From a virus, in IMG/VR virus record IMGVR_UViG_3300042475_000754, positions 1-36,486 of that record: DNA of 36,486 bases, one strand, 5' to 3'. This document shows, piece after piece, positions 20,205 through 29,047 of the stretch. The stretch's first letter is position 1, and the number at the start of each line of letters is the position of its first letter. The position numbers and the translations under genes were made by a program. The notes below the pieces were generated by a model, which saw only the letters and a program-made list of their open reading frames with translations, was not told the DNA's origin and searched no databases.

Positions 20205-20223
20205 TGTTACAGTAATTGTAACA
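20205..20223. promoter_or_regulatory. Palindrome TGTTACA-N5-TGTAACA overlapping the -10 element
   Basis: This perfect 7-bp inverted repeat with a 5-bp centre covers the -10 and predicted start site of the promoter at 20242-20215. That is the usual place for a repressor operator. It could also form a small RNA hairpin ahead of the terminator. Confidence 0.55.
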
Positions 20224-20242
20224 TATTGGTTTAGCTTGTCAA
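20215..20242 (-). promoter_or_regulatory. Promoter TTGACA-16-TACAAT for the replication operon
   Basis: A perfect -35 (20242-20237) is separated by a 16-bp spacer from TACAAT (5 of 6; 20220-20215). The start would be near 20208, inside the palindrome and just ahead of the terminator hairpin. It is the only promoter candidate seen directly before the metallophosphoesterase-helicase-primase run. Confidence 0.6.
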
Positions 20243-20248
20243 TAGGGT

Positions 20249-20686
20249 TTATGCGTCTGCTGCAAAGCAAACAAAATCGTGTGTTCCCTCTGTAAAATTG
20301 CCTCTTACCTGAAACGTCATAGATTTTGTGCTAACTGCAGTTATAACCACAGTAAAGTTAAATGCGGTGGCTGGAAGAGATGTATTTGAATTTTGAACTT
20401 GAACCCAGCATCTTGGAGTGGTGGCAAACTTAATATTAGATTTTGTAAAATCCCATGTGCCCCCTGTTTTGCTACTGTTCTTTATTGGTTTAGTTATAAC
20501 TGTGCTGTATACCTTTTGAGATACGGCTGCGCCATCTGGGACCTTATTTCCAGTGCTATCCAGTGTCAACTTAAATGTCGGCGCAGTAGCTTGATTTAAT
20601 TTATTTAAATCTAATACTAGATTATTTATAATTTCTGCTGTTACTGGGTCTCCAGAATTAATAGGTCTTGATATGATCTCTGCCAC
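20249..20686 (-). CDS. Putative tail/receptor-binding structural protein
   Basis: This 145-aa protein begins with GTG behind GGAG. The N-terminal helix (PVTAEIINNLVLDLNKLNQ) is followed by a beta-rich domain with a repeating strand pattern (CWVQVQNSNTSLPATAFNFT, VVITAVSTKSMTFQVRG) ending DFVCFAAD. This resembles H-type lectin-like or fibre-tip beta sandwiches used for receptor binding. It is the last gene of the tail module, after the S74 fibre, and has its own promoter with the 52-aa gene. The assignment is from context and fold pattern. Confidence 0.65.
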   Translation of the reverse strand: MAEIISRPINSGDPVTAEIINNLVLDLNKLNQATAPTFKLTLDSTGNKVPDGAAVSQKVYSTVITKPIKNSSKTGGTWDFTKSNIKFATTPRCWVQVQNSNTSLPATAFNFTVVITAVSTKSMTFQVRGNFTEGTHDFVCFAADA

Positions 20687-20689
20687 GAT

Positions 20690-20848
20690 CTACTCCTTTG
20701 TTTGTTCCGCTGGAACTTCTTCTGATTTAACTTGCTCAGATAGTTGGGTTATTTCCGCTCTAAGAATTGCTACATGCGTCTCATATTGTGAGACAATTTC
20801 GCCAATGCGCTGTTGCAATGCTTGTATTACGAGTTCTGCTTTTTCCAT
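20690..20848 (-). CDS. Small coiled-coil protein (52 aa)
   Basis: Translation gives MEKAELVIQALQQRIGEIVS followed by QYETHVAILRAEITQLSEQV and an acidic tail. It is a continuous heptad helix. The ATG has AGGAG 5 nt upstream and the TAG lies inside the ribosome-binding site region of the next gene. Similar short coiled coils occur next to phage fibre genes as trimerisation or assembly helpers, which is plausible here. Confidence 0.82.
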   Translation of the reverse strand: MEKAELVIQALQQRIGEIVSQYETHVAILRAEITQLSEQVKSEEVPAEQTKE

Positions 20849-20870
20849 TATATCTCCTTGATAGATTTAC

Positions 20871-20899
20871 AGTATACCATTATGACTCTAGGGCGTCAA
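20871..20899 (-). promoter_or_regulatory. Promoter TTGACG-17-TATACT for the last two tail genes
   Basis: The -35 TTGACG (20899-20894) and -10 TATACT (20876-20871) are exactly 17 bp apart and lie over the 3' end of the fibre gene. The predicted start is near 20864, giving a short leader with AGGAG before the 52-aa gene. Confidence 0.75.
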
Positions 20900-23828
20900 G
20901 CCTAGAAGAAATAGAGTCAACTTTATCTGAAAGCTCCTGAATAGCTAAAATTACAGAGGCCACCAATCTATCATATGCTATACCGTCGGGCTGGTTATCT
21001 TGATCATAGTTTACAACAGTTCTAAGTTGTGGTATTTCATGAAGATCTTCCGCAATTAAACCCGATAGCTTTCTTGGGTTTCCGTTGTACCCCGTATCTC
21101 CAATGTAGTTGTAGTTTACTGGACTTAAAGAATTAATTATATTTAAGTATCCAGATTTATCTATTGGTGCGACATTCTCCTTATATTTTAAGCTAGAAAC
21201 CTGTACATTTAAATAACCGCCATCCTGGACTATATTGTTTCCCGAACCTGTTCCTAAAGTATTTGCAAATATTCTACCATCACTAAAAATTCTTATTCTA
21301 GGTCTAGTTGCAGCAAGGCTTGTGCTAGTTGAAGGAGTATCATTAGATCCATCTCCACCAAGCATGATGCTTCCAGTTAGTCTTAAGTTTCTCCATCTAA
21401 AAGTGCTTGTAGTAGAACTTGATTTAACTCCGAGATCTCCAGAGCCATCATAGTATGGATACCAGGAGCTTGTTACACCTGCAGTGTTTGTTGATATTAA
21501 AGCTATTGCATTTACACCGACAGACTTGACTGCAGAAAACCCTCCTATTGGAGTTCTTTCATAGAATGTAGAAAAAGCATTAGATGCGGACGATATATTT
21601 CCATATGTTCCAGAATCAGAATCAAAGGTTCCAGTTCCTAATGTTTCACCAGTTACATTTATGTCTCGTCCTTGTAGGGTTCCTGCATTAATTTTATCTG
21701 CTGATATAAATCCTGCATAAACATATGTTGAAACTACGTTATCTGCAACTACTGTGCCCGCCTCGAGAACTCCACCATTTAATTTTGTTCCATTTGAAGA
21801 GGCATTAATTGCTTGAAGAATTGCTGACTTGCTGAAGTTGGCAGCAGGGTATGCATTGTTTGCAGTGTTTACTGCTGCTGTAGCTTTTGCCAGAGCATCG
21901 TCTGCTGTAGCTACTGCTGCTGCAATAGATGCATCTCTAGATAATACCCAGTTATTTACTCCTGCAGCTTCGGCAACATATAACTTATTTTGGTCATTAA
22001 AATTGATCCATATATCTCCTGCTTTTAATGCTGTTGGGGTTGAGCCTGTTCTAAAAATTGAGTTTTTACCATTAGCGGTTGTTAACGCTGCTGTTGCATT
22101 TGTACTTGCAGTTCCTGCTGTTGAATTTGCAGCAGCTGCAGCTGCTTGTGCGGCAACAATTGAGTCATACGTACTACCTGAAGTTATCTGAACGTTTCCA
22201 GTTATCACAGCACCTCTGGCATACATAACCCCTTCTCTACTCACAGCAAAATAATTATCTCTTGCAACGGCAGAATCTTGTGATCCAACCCAAATTCTGA
22301 ATGGATCTGTTGCGCTTAATCTTATAATAGAGCCAAGTGTTCCAGTAATGTCTCCTAAAGTTATTGTTCCATTACTTTCAATTTTTGTATTGGTAGAAGA
22401 CAGACCTGTTGTAGCTAGAGTCCAGCCTCCGACAGTTCCTTCTCTTGCGTCTATCTGACCGTTTGACTGCTGCAAAGAAAATGTTAAACCTGTTGTATTA
22501 TTTGTACTTGAAGAGTTATATGCAAAGATTCCTGCATTACTTAATCTTACTCTTGCTCCTGAATTTGGATTTGATCCCGCATACAGCGTTCCGCTTGCAA
22601 GTTGAATGTCACCCGTAAATGATCCTCCAGTTGCATTAATTTTTCCAGTTGTATATATATCTGCTCCATCCCAATATAGGAATGAGCTTGAGCTTCCGAC
22701 TCTAAACTGGCCAGTATTTAACCAATAGTTGTGTCCAAAATTTGTTGTCGATCTATCTAGAATAATTCCGTTGTATGTTCCAGACACTAGCGATGGCGTA
22801 ATTGTTGTAGATGTATTGATTGACTGTGTAATTCCAGTTCCTATTTTAAATAGGTCTGCCGTTTTTCCGCCTATAGACAAGATAGATCTTAATTGAATGT
22901 TTCCGTCTGGAGCATTCGGATCTGATATTGGGCCAAAGGTTCCAGATACCACCTGTCCTGTTACTGAAGTATTCCATGAGATTGCATTGAATGGGCTTTT
23001 TGCTGTAACCTGCCAGTAGTACACTGTGTTTGGAGTCAATCCTGTTATAGAAAAAGTGTTTGTTGCTCTTCCATCTACCTGTCCGTATTCCCATACGGGG
23101 TTTGTAACAACTGCAGGATTATTTGGAGACCATCTAATTACATAGCCATTAGTATTAGCATCTGTACTTGCAGTCCAAGATACATTCATCTTTATGCTAA
23201 ACCCGCTCTTGTCTTCGGTATCTATTGCTGCATTTACTGATACACCTACTGGAGCCTTTGGAGGAGTTGAAGTATCAACATCTGCACTAAATGGCGTAAC
23301 TGGCCCAGCAGTAGCTTCTGATATGTTTAGGTCGTCCCATTTATCTCTAGATCTAACTTTTATCCAGCGTGGGGTAAATGCATTTGCTCCCGTAGTAAGT
23401 ATTGAAACGTTAGTAGAGGTGCCAGCATAAACTATTGTTTGAGAAGCAAAATCGCTTGTAAAGCTTTCAAATATAACAACATCTTCTTGTACGCTTGTTG
23501 GATCAAGATTAAACTTAACTCCGTAAGACTGTGAACCTGCTGTTAATGTTAAATTCTGTACCGCTTTAGTTAAATTAGGAATAGTAAAAGATTCAGTCCA
23601 GACTGGGGACTTATCACTTTCTTTTACCTCTTGAGTATCAGGATCCTGATGAAAGTATGTAAAGAAAAACTTATACTGTTTAGCTTTAACTAGGGGCAGG
23701 CTAATCTTTTTTGTATAAGAATCTTTAGATGTCTGAGAAGCTACGGCAGCGGAGGCAGTATTTGTTTTTTCTAAATCTGCAGGCTTAGTTTGCTCCCACC
23801 ATCTATCCCCATAACCCCTTGTAGTCAT
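20880..23828 (-). CDS. Tail fibre with Fn3 domain and C-terminal S74 self-cleaving chaperone
   Basis: This is a 982-aa protein. Residues about 195-295 form a fibronectin type III domain (MNVSWTASTDANTNGYVIRW, then TNTFSITGLTPNTVYYWQV). The middle is a long repetitive shaft of Gly/Thr/Ser beta segments and Ala-rich helical linkers. The C-terminus (about 873-982) is an intramolecular chaperone of the peptidase S74 family: SSLKYKENV with a Ser and Lys five residues apart, LNIINSLSPVNYNYIG, KLSGLIAEDLHEIP, and a terminal coiled coil. The chaperone trimerises the fibre and cleaves itself off. It probably recognises the host surface. Confidence 0.92.
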   Translation of the reverse strand: MTTRGYGDRWWEQTKPADLEKTNTASAAVASQTSKDSYTKKISLPLVKAKQYKFFFTYFHQDPDTQEVKESDKSPVWTESFTIPNLTKAVQNLTLTAGSQSYGVKFNLDPTSVQEDVVIFESFTSDFASQTIVYAGTSTNVSILTTGANAFTPRWIKVRSRDKWDDLNISEATAGPVTPFSADVDTSTPPKAPVGVSVNAAIDTEDKSGFSIKMNVSWTASTDANTNGYVIRWSPNNPAVVTNPVWEYGQVDGRATNTFSITGLTPNTVYYWQVTAKSPFNAISWNTSVTGQVVSGTFGPISDPNAPDGNIQLRSILSIGGKTADLFKIGTGITQSINTSTTITPSLVSGTYNGIILDRSTTNFGHNYWLNTGQFRVGSSSSFLYWDGADIYTTGKINATGGSFTGDIQLASGTLYAGSNPNSGARVRLSNAGIFAYNSSSTNNTTGLTFSLQQSNGQIDAREGTVGGWTLATTGLSSTNTKIESNGTITLGDITGTLGSIIRLSATDPFRIWVGSQDSAVARDNYFAVSREGVMYARGAVITGNVQITSGSTYDSIVAAQAAAAAANSTAGTASTNATAALTTANGKNSIFRTGSTPTALKAGDIWINFNDQNKLYVAEAAGVNNWVLSRDASIAAAVATADDALAKATAAVNTANNAYPAANFSKSAILQAINASSNGTKLNGGVLEAGTVVADNVVSTYVYAGFISADKINAGTLQGRDINVTGETLGTGTFDSDSGTYGNISSASNAFSTFYERTPIGGFSAVKSVGVNAIALISTNTAGVTSSWYPYYDGSGDLGVKSSSTTSTFRWRNLRLTGSIMLGGDGSNDTPSTSTSLAATRPRIRIFSDGRIFANTLGTGSGNNIVQDGGYLNVQVSSLKYKENVAPIDKSGYLNIINSLSPVNYNYIGDTGYNGNPRKLSGLIAEDLHEIPQLRTVVNYDQDNQPDGIAYDRLVASVILAIQELSDKVDSISSRLDALES

Positions 23829-24784
23829 TAGAAGTTTAATCCAATTCTATACTCTATGACCATCTGCTTTCCTAATGATTTTGTTATAGGATTTGTAAGA
23901 ACTGATCTACTAATCATTCCATAGTCTGTTCTAAATGAATCTTCATCATTAATTCTCATTCCGTCAAATAAAGTTGTTGTTGCGCCAGAGGACTTAGCCT
24001 TTACCCCACAAGATATCTTAACGATAGATGTTTGGTCTGGTGTTCCCGATCCAAATCCGCTGCTATACAGGTTGTTTAAAGTTAACGATTTAATTTTGTA
24101 ACCTATTGATAAATCTCCTGCATATCTAATTTCATAATAACGATTACTTGAATCATACATTCTTACAAATACGTAGTCTAAGTTTGTATCACTCTGATAG
24201 TATGCAAGAGTTAGGCTATCCAGTGCGCTGTATCCTGATATATCTAAATTAAAATTATAAAAATATTCCTTTGATTGAGAGGCGCCTGCTCCTATTGAAA
24301 GATACGACGCACCAATTTTTGGGAAAGGAGTGGTAGTCATTGTAGGAGATAAGCCTGCAGAGTCTAGCCAACTCTGATTATCTTCAAATGTAGAAATAGA
24401 ATTACTTGCATAGTCGGTACTTCCTAAAGCTACGCTTGGGAAAAGGCCAACTTCATTAATTATTCCAGCTACGTCTACTGGAATTGTTGTTTTATGAACA
24501 ACTCCATATGTGGTAATACCTGTTAATGGGCTTGTCTGTATATCAATACTATTCATTGATACTGGAGATTTATAGAATTCAAATCCGAGTTGGGTATCAT
24601 TATCTGTTGCTGCTACCGATCCGATGCCGAGGGCTATGTCTTTAAGGCTAGCACTAGATTGCCCAGCTAGATACTGGGTTAAATATCTTTTACCAAATTT
24701 AGTTAATAGGTTTTTGCTACGAAAGATCTCTTTATTGTCTTCATAGAATACATACTCTCCAAATACATTTACATTATTGTCCAT
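23828..24784 (-). CDS. Minor tail / baseplate protein
   Basis: This 318-aa protein has an N-terminus NVNVFGEYVFYEDNKEIF that looks like a phage tail assembly domain, with LTKFGKRYLTQYLAG and IALGIGSVAATDNDTQLGFE. The last resembles the fibre-attachment domains that carry 'iaiGtG...d.t.L..E'. The second half (YYNFNLDISG through IEYRIGLNF) is a beta-sandwich, possibly a carbohydrate-binding module. It overlaps the fibre by 1 nt (TAATG) and the upstream 119-aa gene by 11 nt. A role linking baseplate to fibre is inferred. Confidence 0.75.
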   Translation of the reverse strand: MDNNVNVFGEYVFYEDNKEIFRSKNLLTKFGKRYLTQYLAGQSSASLKDIALGIGSVAATDNDTQLGFEFYKSPVSMNSIDIQTSPLTGITTYGVVHKTTIPVDVAGIINEVGLFPSVALGSTDYASNSISTFEDNQSWLDSAGLSPTMTTTPFPKIGASYLSIGAGASQSKEYFYNFNLDISGYSALDSLTLAYYQSDTNLDYVFVRMYDSSNRYYEIRYAGDLSIGYKIKSLTLNNLYSSGFGSGTPDQTSIVKISCGVKAKSSGATTTLFDGMRINDEDSFRTDYGMISRSVLTNPITKSLGKQMVIEYRIGLNF

Positions 24785-25133
24785 AAATTTCTGCCCCTAT
24801 CACTGTGTCTCCACCGCTATTTTTAACATTAAATACAAATTCAATAAACTGATTTTTATTTTTATCAGTAACCATTGTTTTGCTAACTAAAGTAATATCA
24901 GATAAAGAAGGAGCCTTTAGATTATTAACATAAGGATCTTCTGGGTCATCTTCTGGATCATCTGGATCCCCTTCGCTAGCATCCGCCGATGAATCAAATA
25001 TGACTTCAAGACTGCCTGGGTCTACAATAACATAGTAGTCTGGCTTCAATGTCTTGATTAAAGGGTCGCCAGGGAAAAGCATTAGTTTCTTTTCTTTTGC
25101 TGTTGCCGAGGCGGGCTTCTGTATATTACTCAT
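24774..25133 (-). CDS. Small minor tail protein
   Basis: This 119-aa protein has a charged N-terminus, a middle very acidic stretch (ADASEGDPDDPEDDPEDPYV) and a beta-like C-terminus (FIEFVFNVKNSGGDTVIGAE). Its position between the hub-like protein and a fibre-attachment protein makes it a likely structural connector. The Shine-Dalgarno is weak, and a TGGTAGAAT element ends 6 nt before the ATG, so it may have a leaderless transcript. No family recognised. Confidence 0.7.
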   Translation of the reverse strand: MSNIQKPASATAKEKKLMLFPGDPLIKTLKPDYYVIVDPGSLEVIFDSSADASEGDPDDPEDDPEDPYVNNLKAPSLSDITLVSKTMVTDKNKNQFIEFVFNVKNSGGDTVIGAEIYGQ

Positions 25134-25139
25134 ATTTAC

Positions 25140-25148
25140 ATTCTACCA
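25140..25148 (-). promoter_or_regulatory. Weak extended -10 element TGGTAGAAT before the 119-aa tail gene
   Basis: TAGAAT matches 5 of 6 bases and is preceded by TGG. The ATG follows after 6 nt, the same geometry as the terS promoter. No -35 is apparent, so this is tentative. Confidence 0.35.
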
Positions 25149-25152
25149 TTTC

Positions 25153-28100
25153 TTATATATGAACCGATCTACAGGCTAGCGATGTTGTAGGCGGTGAATC
25201 CTTATCAAATGCGCTATTTATAGATAGCACAACAAACTTATTAGCGGCAGAACCAGCGGGGATAGAGGAATCTTCCGAAGAATATAAATCGTTGGCTGGA
25301 TAAGATACCTCAATAACATCTCCGATTTGAATCAGAGGGTTTAAGAAAGTTTCCAAAGATATAACCTTTTGTTGCTTAGACCATTGATCTCTCATCCATT
25401 CAGACAAAGCCTTTGCTTCAGTTTCCCTTTGAATCCAGGTCGAGTCAAATCCTATCTGTTCTTGCTTGTCAGCATCAGTAAGAGTTGGATCAATATATTC
25501 AAAAGAGTCTGCAGGAACAATTGAGTTTCCGATAATAGCAAATTGTTTTTCTTGGTCATTTGCCAAAGCGGTAAATGATCCTGTATTGTTTAAAACATAT
25601 ACGTCCATAGTAAATGAATCTAGGGATGCTCCAGCAATTGTAACATCTGTATTGTTTACCAAGCTAGGGTATAAAGGGAATCCTGGAGTTGTATACCTAG
25701 ACTGAATTCTTCTAAGCTCTCTGGCTACTGGCCCAAACTCTTTAAGCCACGTAGAGTTAGTTTGCTGTGACTTTTGATTAAATATAAAATCGCCGAAAGT
25801 TTTGGTTATTGATGACTCCGCCCCAAGGAATCCCTTATAAGGATCGAAAGAGTTATTTGAAGTAAACTCTTCAATAGTTATTGGTGCGGTATATATATAA
25901 TCAAATGCCGAAACTCCTTGAAGTGAAATTAATCCTACTTTTTGAGTTAGGGTAGAAAGAGGGGACTGATCAACAACTAAGAACGATTTATTATTGATAG
26001 ACACTCTTAAAGTCAAAACCTTGTTTGTTCCTCCAGATGGTACCGAATAGTTTGCACGTATATCTACTCTATACATCTTACCGCCGCTGATTCCAGTAAT
26101 AATAGAACTGTCGCCTTCTTTTTGCTCGTCGGCTAGTTTAACTGGTATTCCGTTTACAATTTTATAAAAGTTAATTTCTCTAAAGCTTTTATCTGCGTTA
26201 GAGTTTTGAGAACTTGCGATAGATAAAAAGTATCCGCTCTTATTATCTGCGCTTAAAGAAAACGCTATTCCAGATATAGTTCTTTGCTCTCCCGTGGATC
26301 TATTATCTTTAGGATTTATTAGCAAAGGGAAATACATATTAGTTCCAATAATAAAATTATCAATTACATTTCCGTTTGCTTGAGAATACTTTGCATTCAT
26401 TGTTGCCATGCTGTATTCTGTATTTTTTGTATACTTAGTTAATGTTTCTCCCGCTTCTACGTAGCTTTCACTTTTAACAACTGGTGCAAAAACCGTCATC
26501 ATAGATCTAGGTATAGGAAAGAAAAGATTATTTGGATTTGCAACATCTTTGCCGTCTGCAGACTTAGTAGGCACTTCTTGTAAGGTAAATATACCTGTGG
26601 CTGGGGTAGTAAAGTCTCCAGTTACGGAATTCCATTTGCTTCCAGTCCACTCATTCTGCAATGATGTTGTATCTGATTTGTGAACTAGGTCGGCATTGTC
26701 CTTGACAACATCAAAAACATTTCTTTTTTTAATTCTATATTGTCCTGTTGCCTTAAATGTATTTGGCTTTGCAAGTGCTTGACTTGCCTGTATATCTGAA
26801 TCAGATGTTATCCACTTTTCAACAGTAGGCTGTCCAGGTATTGCAATAGAAGGTTCATAAATATACTTGATAGCATCGTATTCTATAATTTCTTTTTCTA
26901 ATACTAAGTATCCCGTGTACGAATAAAGCTTAGTTGCAGAACCACTAATCTGAACTGGGGAAAGTTTTATTACTCCAAGGTCTGGGTTTGGCACTGCTAC
27001 TGTTGGTGTTGGCGGGACTCCCAAATCTTCAAGCAATGCTGCTGCTCCAAGCAAAACAACGGGAGACGTATAAATTTTATCTCCATCACCATCATAATTA
27101 GATGTTGTTTGAGGACTATACATAACCTTAATAGCTTTTACTGTAGGTATATTTTCAATTCCAATTGATGCTATGTTAGCAAGCTTGCCATCTGAAGTAT
27201 TATTATATCTAAAAGAAAATGCGGGGCTTTTTGTTTTATCAAACACATAGCCTCTAGGATAGAATTGTAAGATGTCATTGTTGTCAAACACTGCAATCAT
27301 CTGTGTATCTTTACATAAGTCTTGAATATGTTGCCATACTGTCTTTTTGGGATCAGTGTACCAATAGAATGGAGTTACAACTGAGTTATCGCTTGCTACT
27401 AAATTAAACTTATAGTTTGTAAATCCGACAGAGTCTAAAAGTCTTCTGATGATTGCAACTGAGGACATGTCTTTTGTCACGATATCAGGCGGTTTGATAT
27501 ACTGCAGTTCTCGTGCACCATCTAATGCATTTATTGAGACATCCCCAAACTCGTCTATTTCATAAGAATCAATGTAGAAAACTCCAAGGTTTACCTTTTC
27601 TGATTCAATATTAACAAAAGGTCTAACCATAACATTCTTATATAGATTTAGTTTTGCTTTATTAAAAGCATTAGTTTTATCATAATATTGATAGGATCTA
27701 TCATATGCATTTAAATTCATTCTTAATGAGTTTGCTGTGACATCCCCTACTGGAACTAGTCCATTTATGGAGTCTGATGAGTTTTGAGATATATCAAATG
27801 ATTCTAGTACGCTTGTAACATCCTTTACTAGTCTTGCTGATATTTCAATTATTCCTAGGTACCCGCCTGAAGTATCAATAGAGTTTATCTGTAACTTTAA
27901 TCCGCTTAAATTTACTCCTTCAGATACCGTAGCAGGCTCTGTAGTTGACCAAGAAGTTCCATTGTAATATAAATTAACTACTCCAGAATCTGGACAAGTT
28001 GTTCCAGTATATATTAATGACTCTGCTCCAGCTAGATTTACCAGCTTAACCGTCCAAGAGCTAGGCTTAGAATGTGATGTTTCAAACTTAACAACAATTT

Positions 28101-28578
28101 TATTTGTAGCAGCAGTTTTTTCTGCTGGATAAGATACGGATAAAATACAATTAGACAAAAGCATTCCTGATGCCTTTGGCGTTACCCAATACTTATACGC
28201 CGTCTTTGTGCTAGAAAAATAAAGTCTTTTGCCAAACTCTTTGCTAGATGCATAAGTATTTGCGCTTCCTACTCCAGTCTGTGCCAGGGTTACTGGGACG
28301 CTTGGATCCCCCAAAATCATATACTGAACTCCTGCCACCTTTGGGCGACGTGGGTCAATTATGCTGGTTATTGGAAATAGCTTCTCAAATGGTCTATATG
28401 TATATCCTCCCTGGCTTGCAGGGGCAGTCAGGGTTGCCGTTATAACGCCTTCAGGAGCCGTTACAGCCGTGTTTAGGATCAAGTCGTTCATATTGTACTC
28501 AATGTGACATCCATTGACCATAGAGACATTTACTGATTTATTTAATGCGGTAGCGGTATTTGTAGATACTGATATCAC
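25153..28578 (-). CDS. Baseplate hub-like / tail-associated protein
   Basis: This 1141-aa protein starts with GTG behind GAGG. Residues about 290-480 (VTANSLRMNLNAYDRSYQYY, NVMVRPFVNIESEKVNLGVF, YIDSYEIDEFGDVSINALDG, VWQHIQDLCKDTQMIAVFDN) match the tail hub pattern of siphophage proteins that follow the distal tail protein (gp27/ReqiPepy6 Gp37-like). The flanking parts are beta-rich, and a C-terminal VISLETFLNPLIQIGDVIEV segment is typical of the hub end. It is probably the trimeric hub plugging the tail tip and carrying extra carbohydrate-binding modules. No peptidase motif is obvious. Confidence 0.82.
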   Translation of the reverse strand: MISVSTNTATALNKSVNVSMVNGCHIEYNMNDLILNTAVTAPEGVITATLTAPASQGGYTYRPFEKLFPITSIIDPRRPKVAGVQYMILGDPSVPVTLAQTGVGSANTYASSKEFGKRLYFSSTKTAYKYWVTPKASGMLLSNCILSVSYPAEKTAATNKIVVKFETSHSKPSSWTVKLVNLAGAESLIYTGTTCPDSGVVNLYYNGTSWSTTEPATVSEGVNLSGLKLQINSIDTSGGYLGIIEISARLVKDVTSVLESFDISQNSSDSINGLVPVGDVTANSLRMNLNAYDRSYQYYDKTNAFNKAKLNLYKNVMVRPFVNIESEKVNLGVFYIDSYEIDEFGDVSINALDGARELQYIKPPDIVTKDMSSVAIIRRLLDSVGFTNYKFNLVASDNSVVTPFYWYTDPKKTVWQHIQDLCKDTQMIAVFDNNDILQFYPRGYVFDKTKSPAFSFRYNNTSDGKLANIASIGIENIPTVKAIKVMYSPQTTSNYDGDGDKIYTSPVVLLGAAALLEDLGVPPTPTVAVPNPDLGVIKLSPVQISGSATKLYSYTGYLVLEKEIIEYDAIKYIYEPSIAIPGQPTVEKWITSDSDIQASQALAKPNTFKATGQYRIKKRNVFDVVKDNADLVHKSDTTSLQNEWTGSKWNSVTGDFTTPATGIFTLQEVPTKSADGKDVANPNNLFFPIPRSMMTVFAPVVKSESYVEAGETLTKYTKNTEYSMATMNAKYSQANGNVIDNFIIGTNMYFPLLINPKDNRSTGEQRTISGIAFSLSADNKSGYFLSIASSQNSNADKSFREINFYKIVNGIPVKLADEQKEGDSSIITGISGGKMYRVDIRANYSVPSGGTNKVLTLRVSINNKSFLVVDQSPLSTLTQKVGLISLQGVSAFDYIYTAPITIEEFTSNNSFDPYKGFLGAESSITKTFGDFIFNQKSQQTNSTWLKEFGPVARELRRIQSRYTTPGFPLYPSLVNNTDVTIAGASLDSFTMDVYVLNNTGSFTALANDQEKQFAIIGNSIVPADSFEYIDPTLTDADKQEQIGFDSTWIQRETEAKALSEWMRDQWSKQQKVISLETFLNPLIQIGDVIEVSYPANDLYSSEDSSIPAGSAANKFVVLSINSAFDKDSPPTTSLACRSVHI

Positions 28579-28579
28579 T

Positions 28580-29047
28580 TTATACCTCTTCTAAAGAAAG
28601 AGATACATCCCAAAATTCTTGCGGGATTGCTGTGGCCGAAGACCTAACATTTCTTTTAGATATAGAGAATGTACATGATGTAAAGGAGGCTGTCATGATT
28701 TCATCTCTTGCTGAGACAGCGTTATATGATATTTTAATTTTAAATGTTCCCTTACCTTTATTTAAATAGAATGCTCTTATATCTTCTGCACCCATTCCGC
28801 CGTCTACTGTTAGGGTGCTATATGTAGGAAGATTACTCCAAGATGAAGATATGTTTTTCTTGTCCGCAATCCATATTTTTCTTAAAGATCCATTTGACAT
28901 TCTTTGAGTTTTTTCAAATCTGTCTACATCGATATTAATTGATGACCTGTTGTGCTCAGATACCTTTGTCCAAGTAGGGGTTACGGCATCTGTTCCTGTA
29001 TCAAAATATAGTATTGAGCCTACTGGCAGAGTTAGTGGATATCCCAT
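28580..29047 (-). CDS. Distal tail / tail-tube-like protein
   Basis: This 155-aa protein is beta-rich (GSILYFDTGTDAVTPTWTKV, INIDVDRFEKTQRMSNGSLR, GTFKIKISYNAV, SCTFSISKRNV), the pattern of tail-tube-fold proteins. Its place between the tape measure and the hub is that of Dit. At this size it would be a minimal Dit or a second tube-like ring. Its ATG overlaps the tape measure TAA (TAATG). Confidence 0.72.
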   Translation of the reverse strand: MGYPLTLPVGSILYFDTGTDAVTPTWTKVSEHNRSSINIDVDRFEKTQRMSNGSLRKIWIADKKNISSSWSNLPTYSTLTVDGGMGAEDIRAFYLNKGKGTFKIKISYNAVSARDEIMTASFTSCTFSISKRNVRSSATAIPQEFWDVSLSLEEV

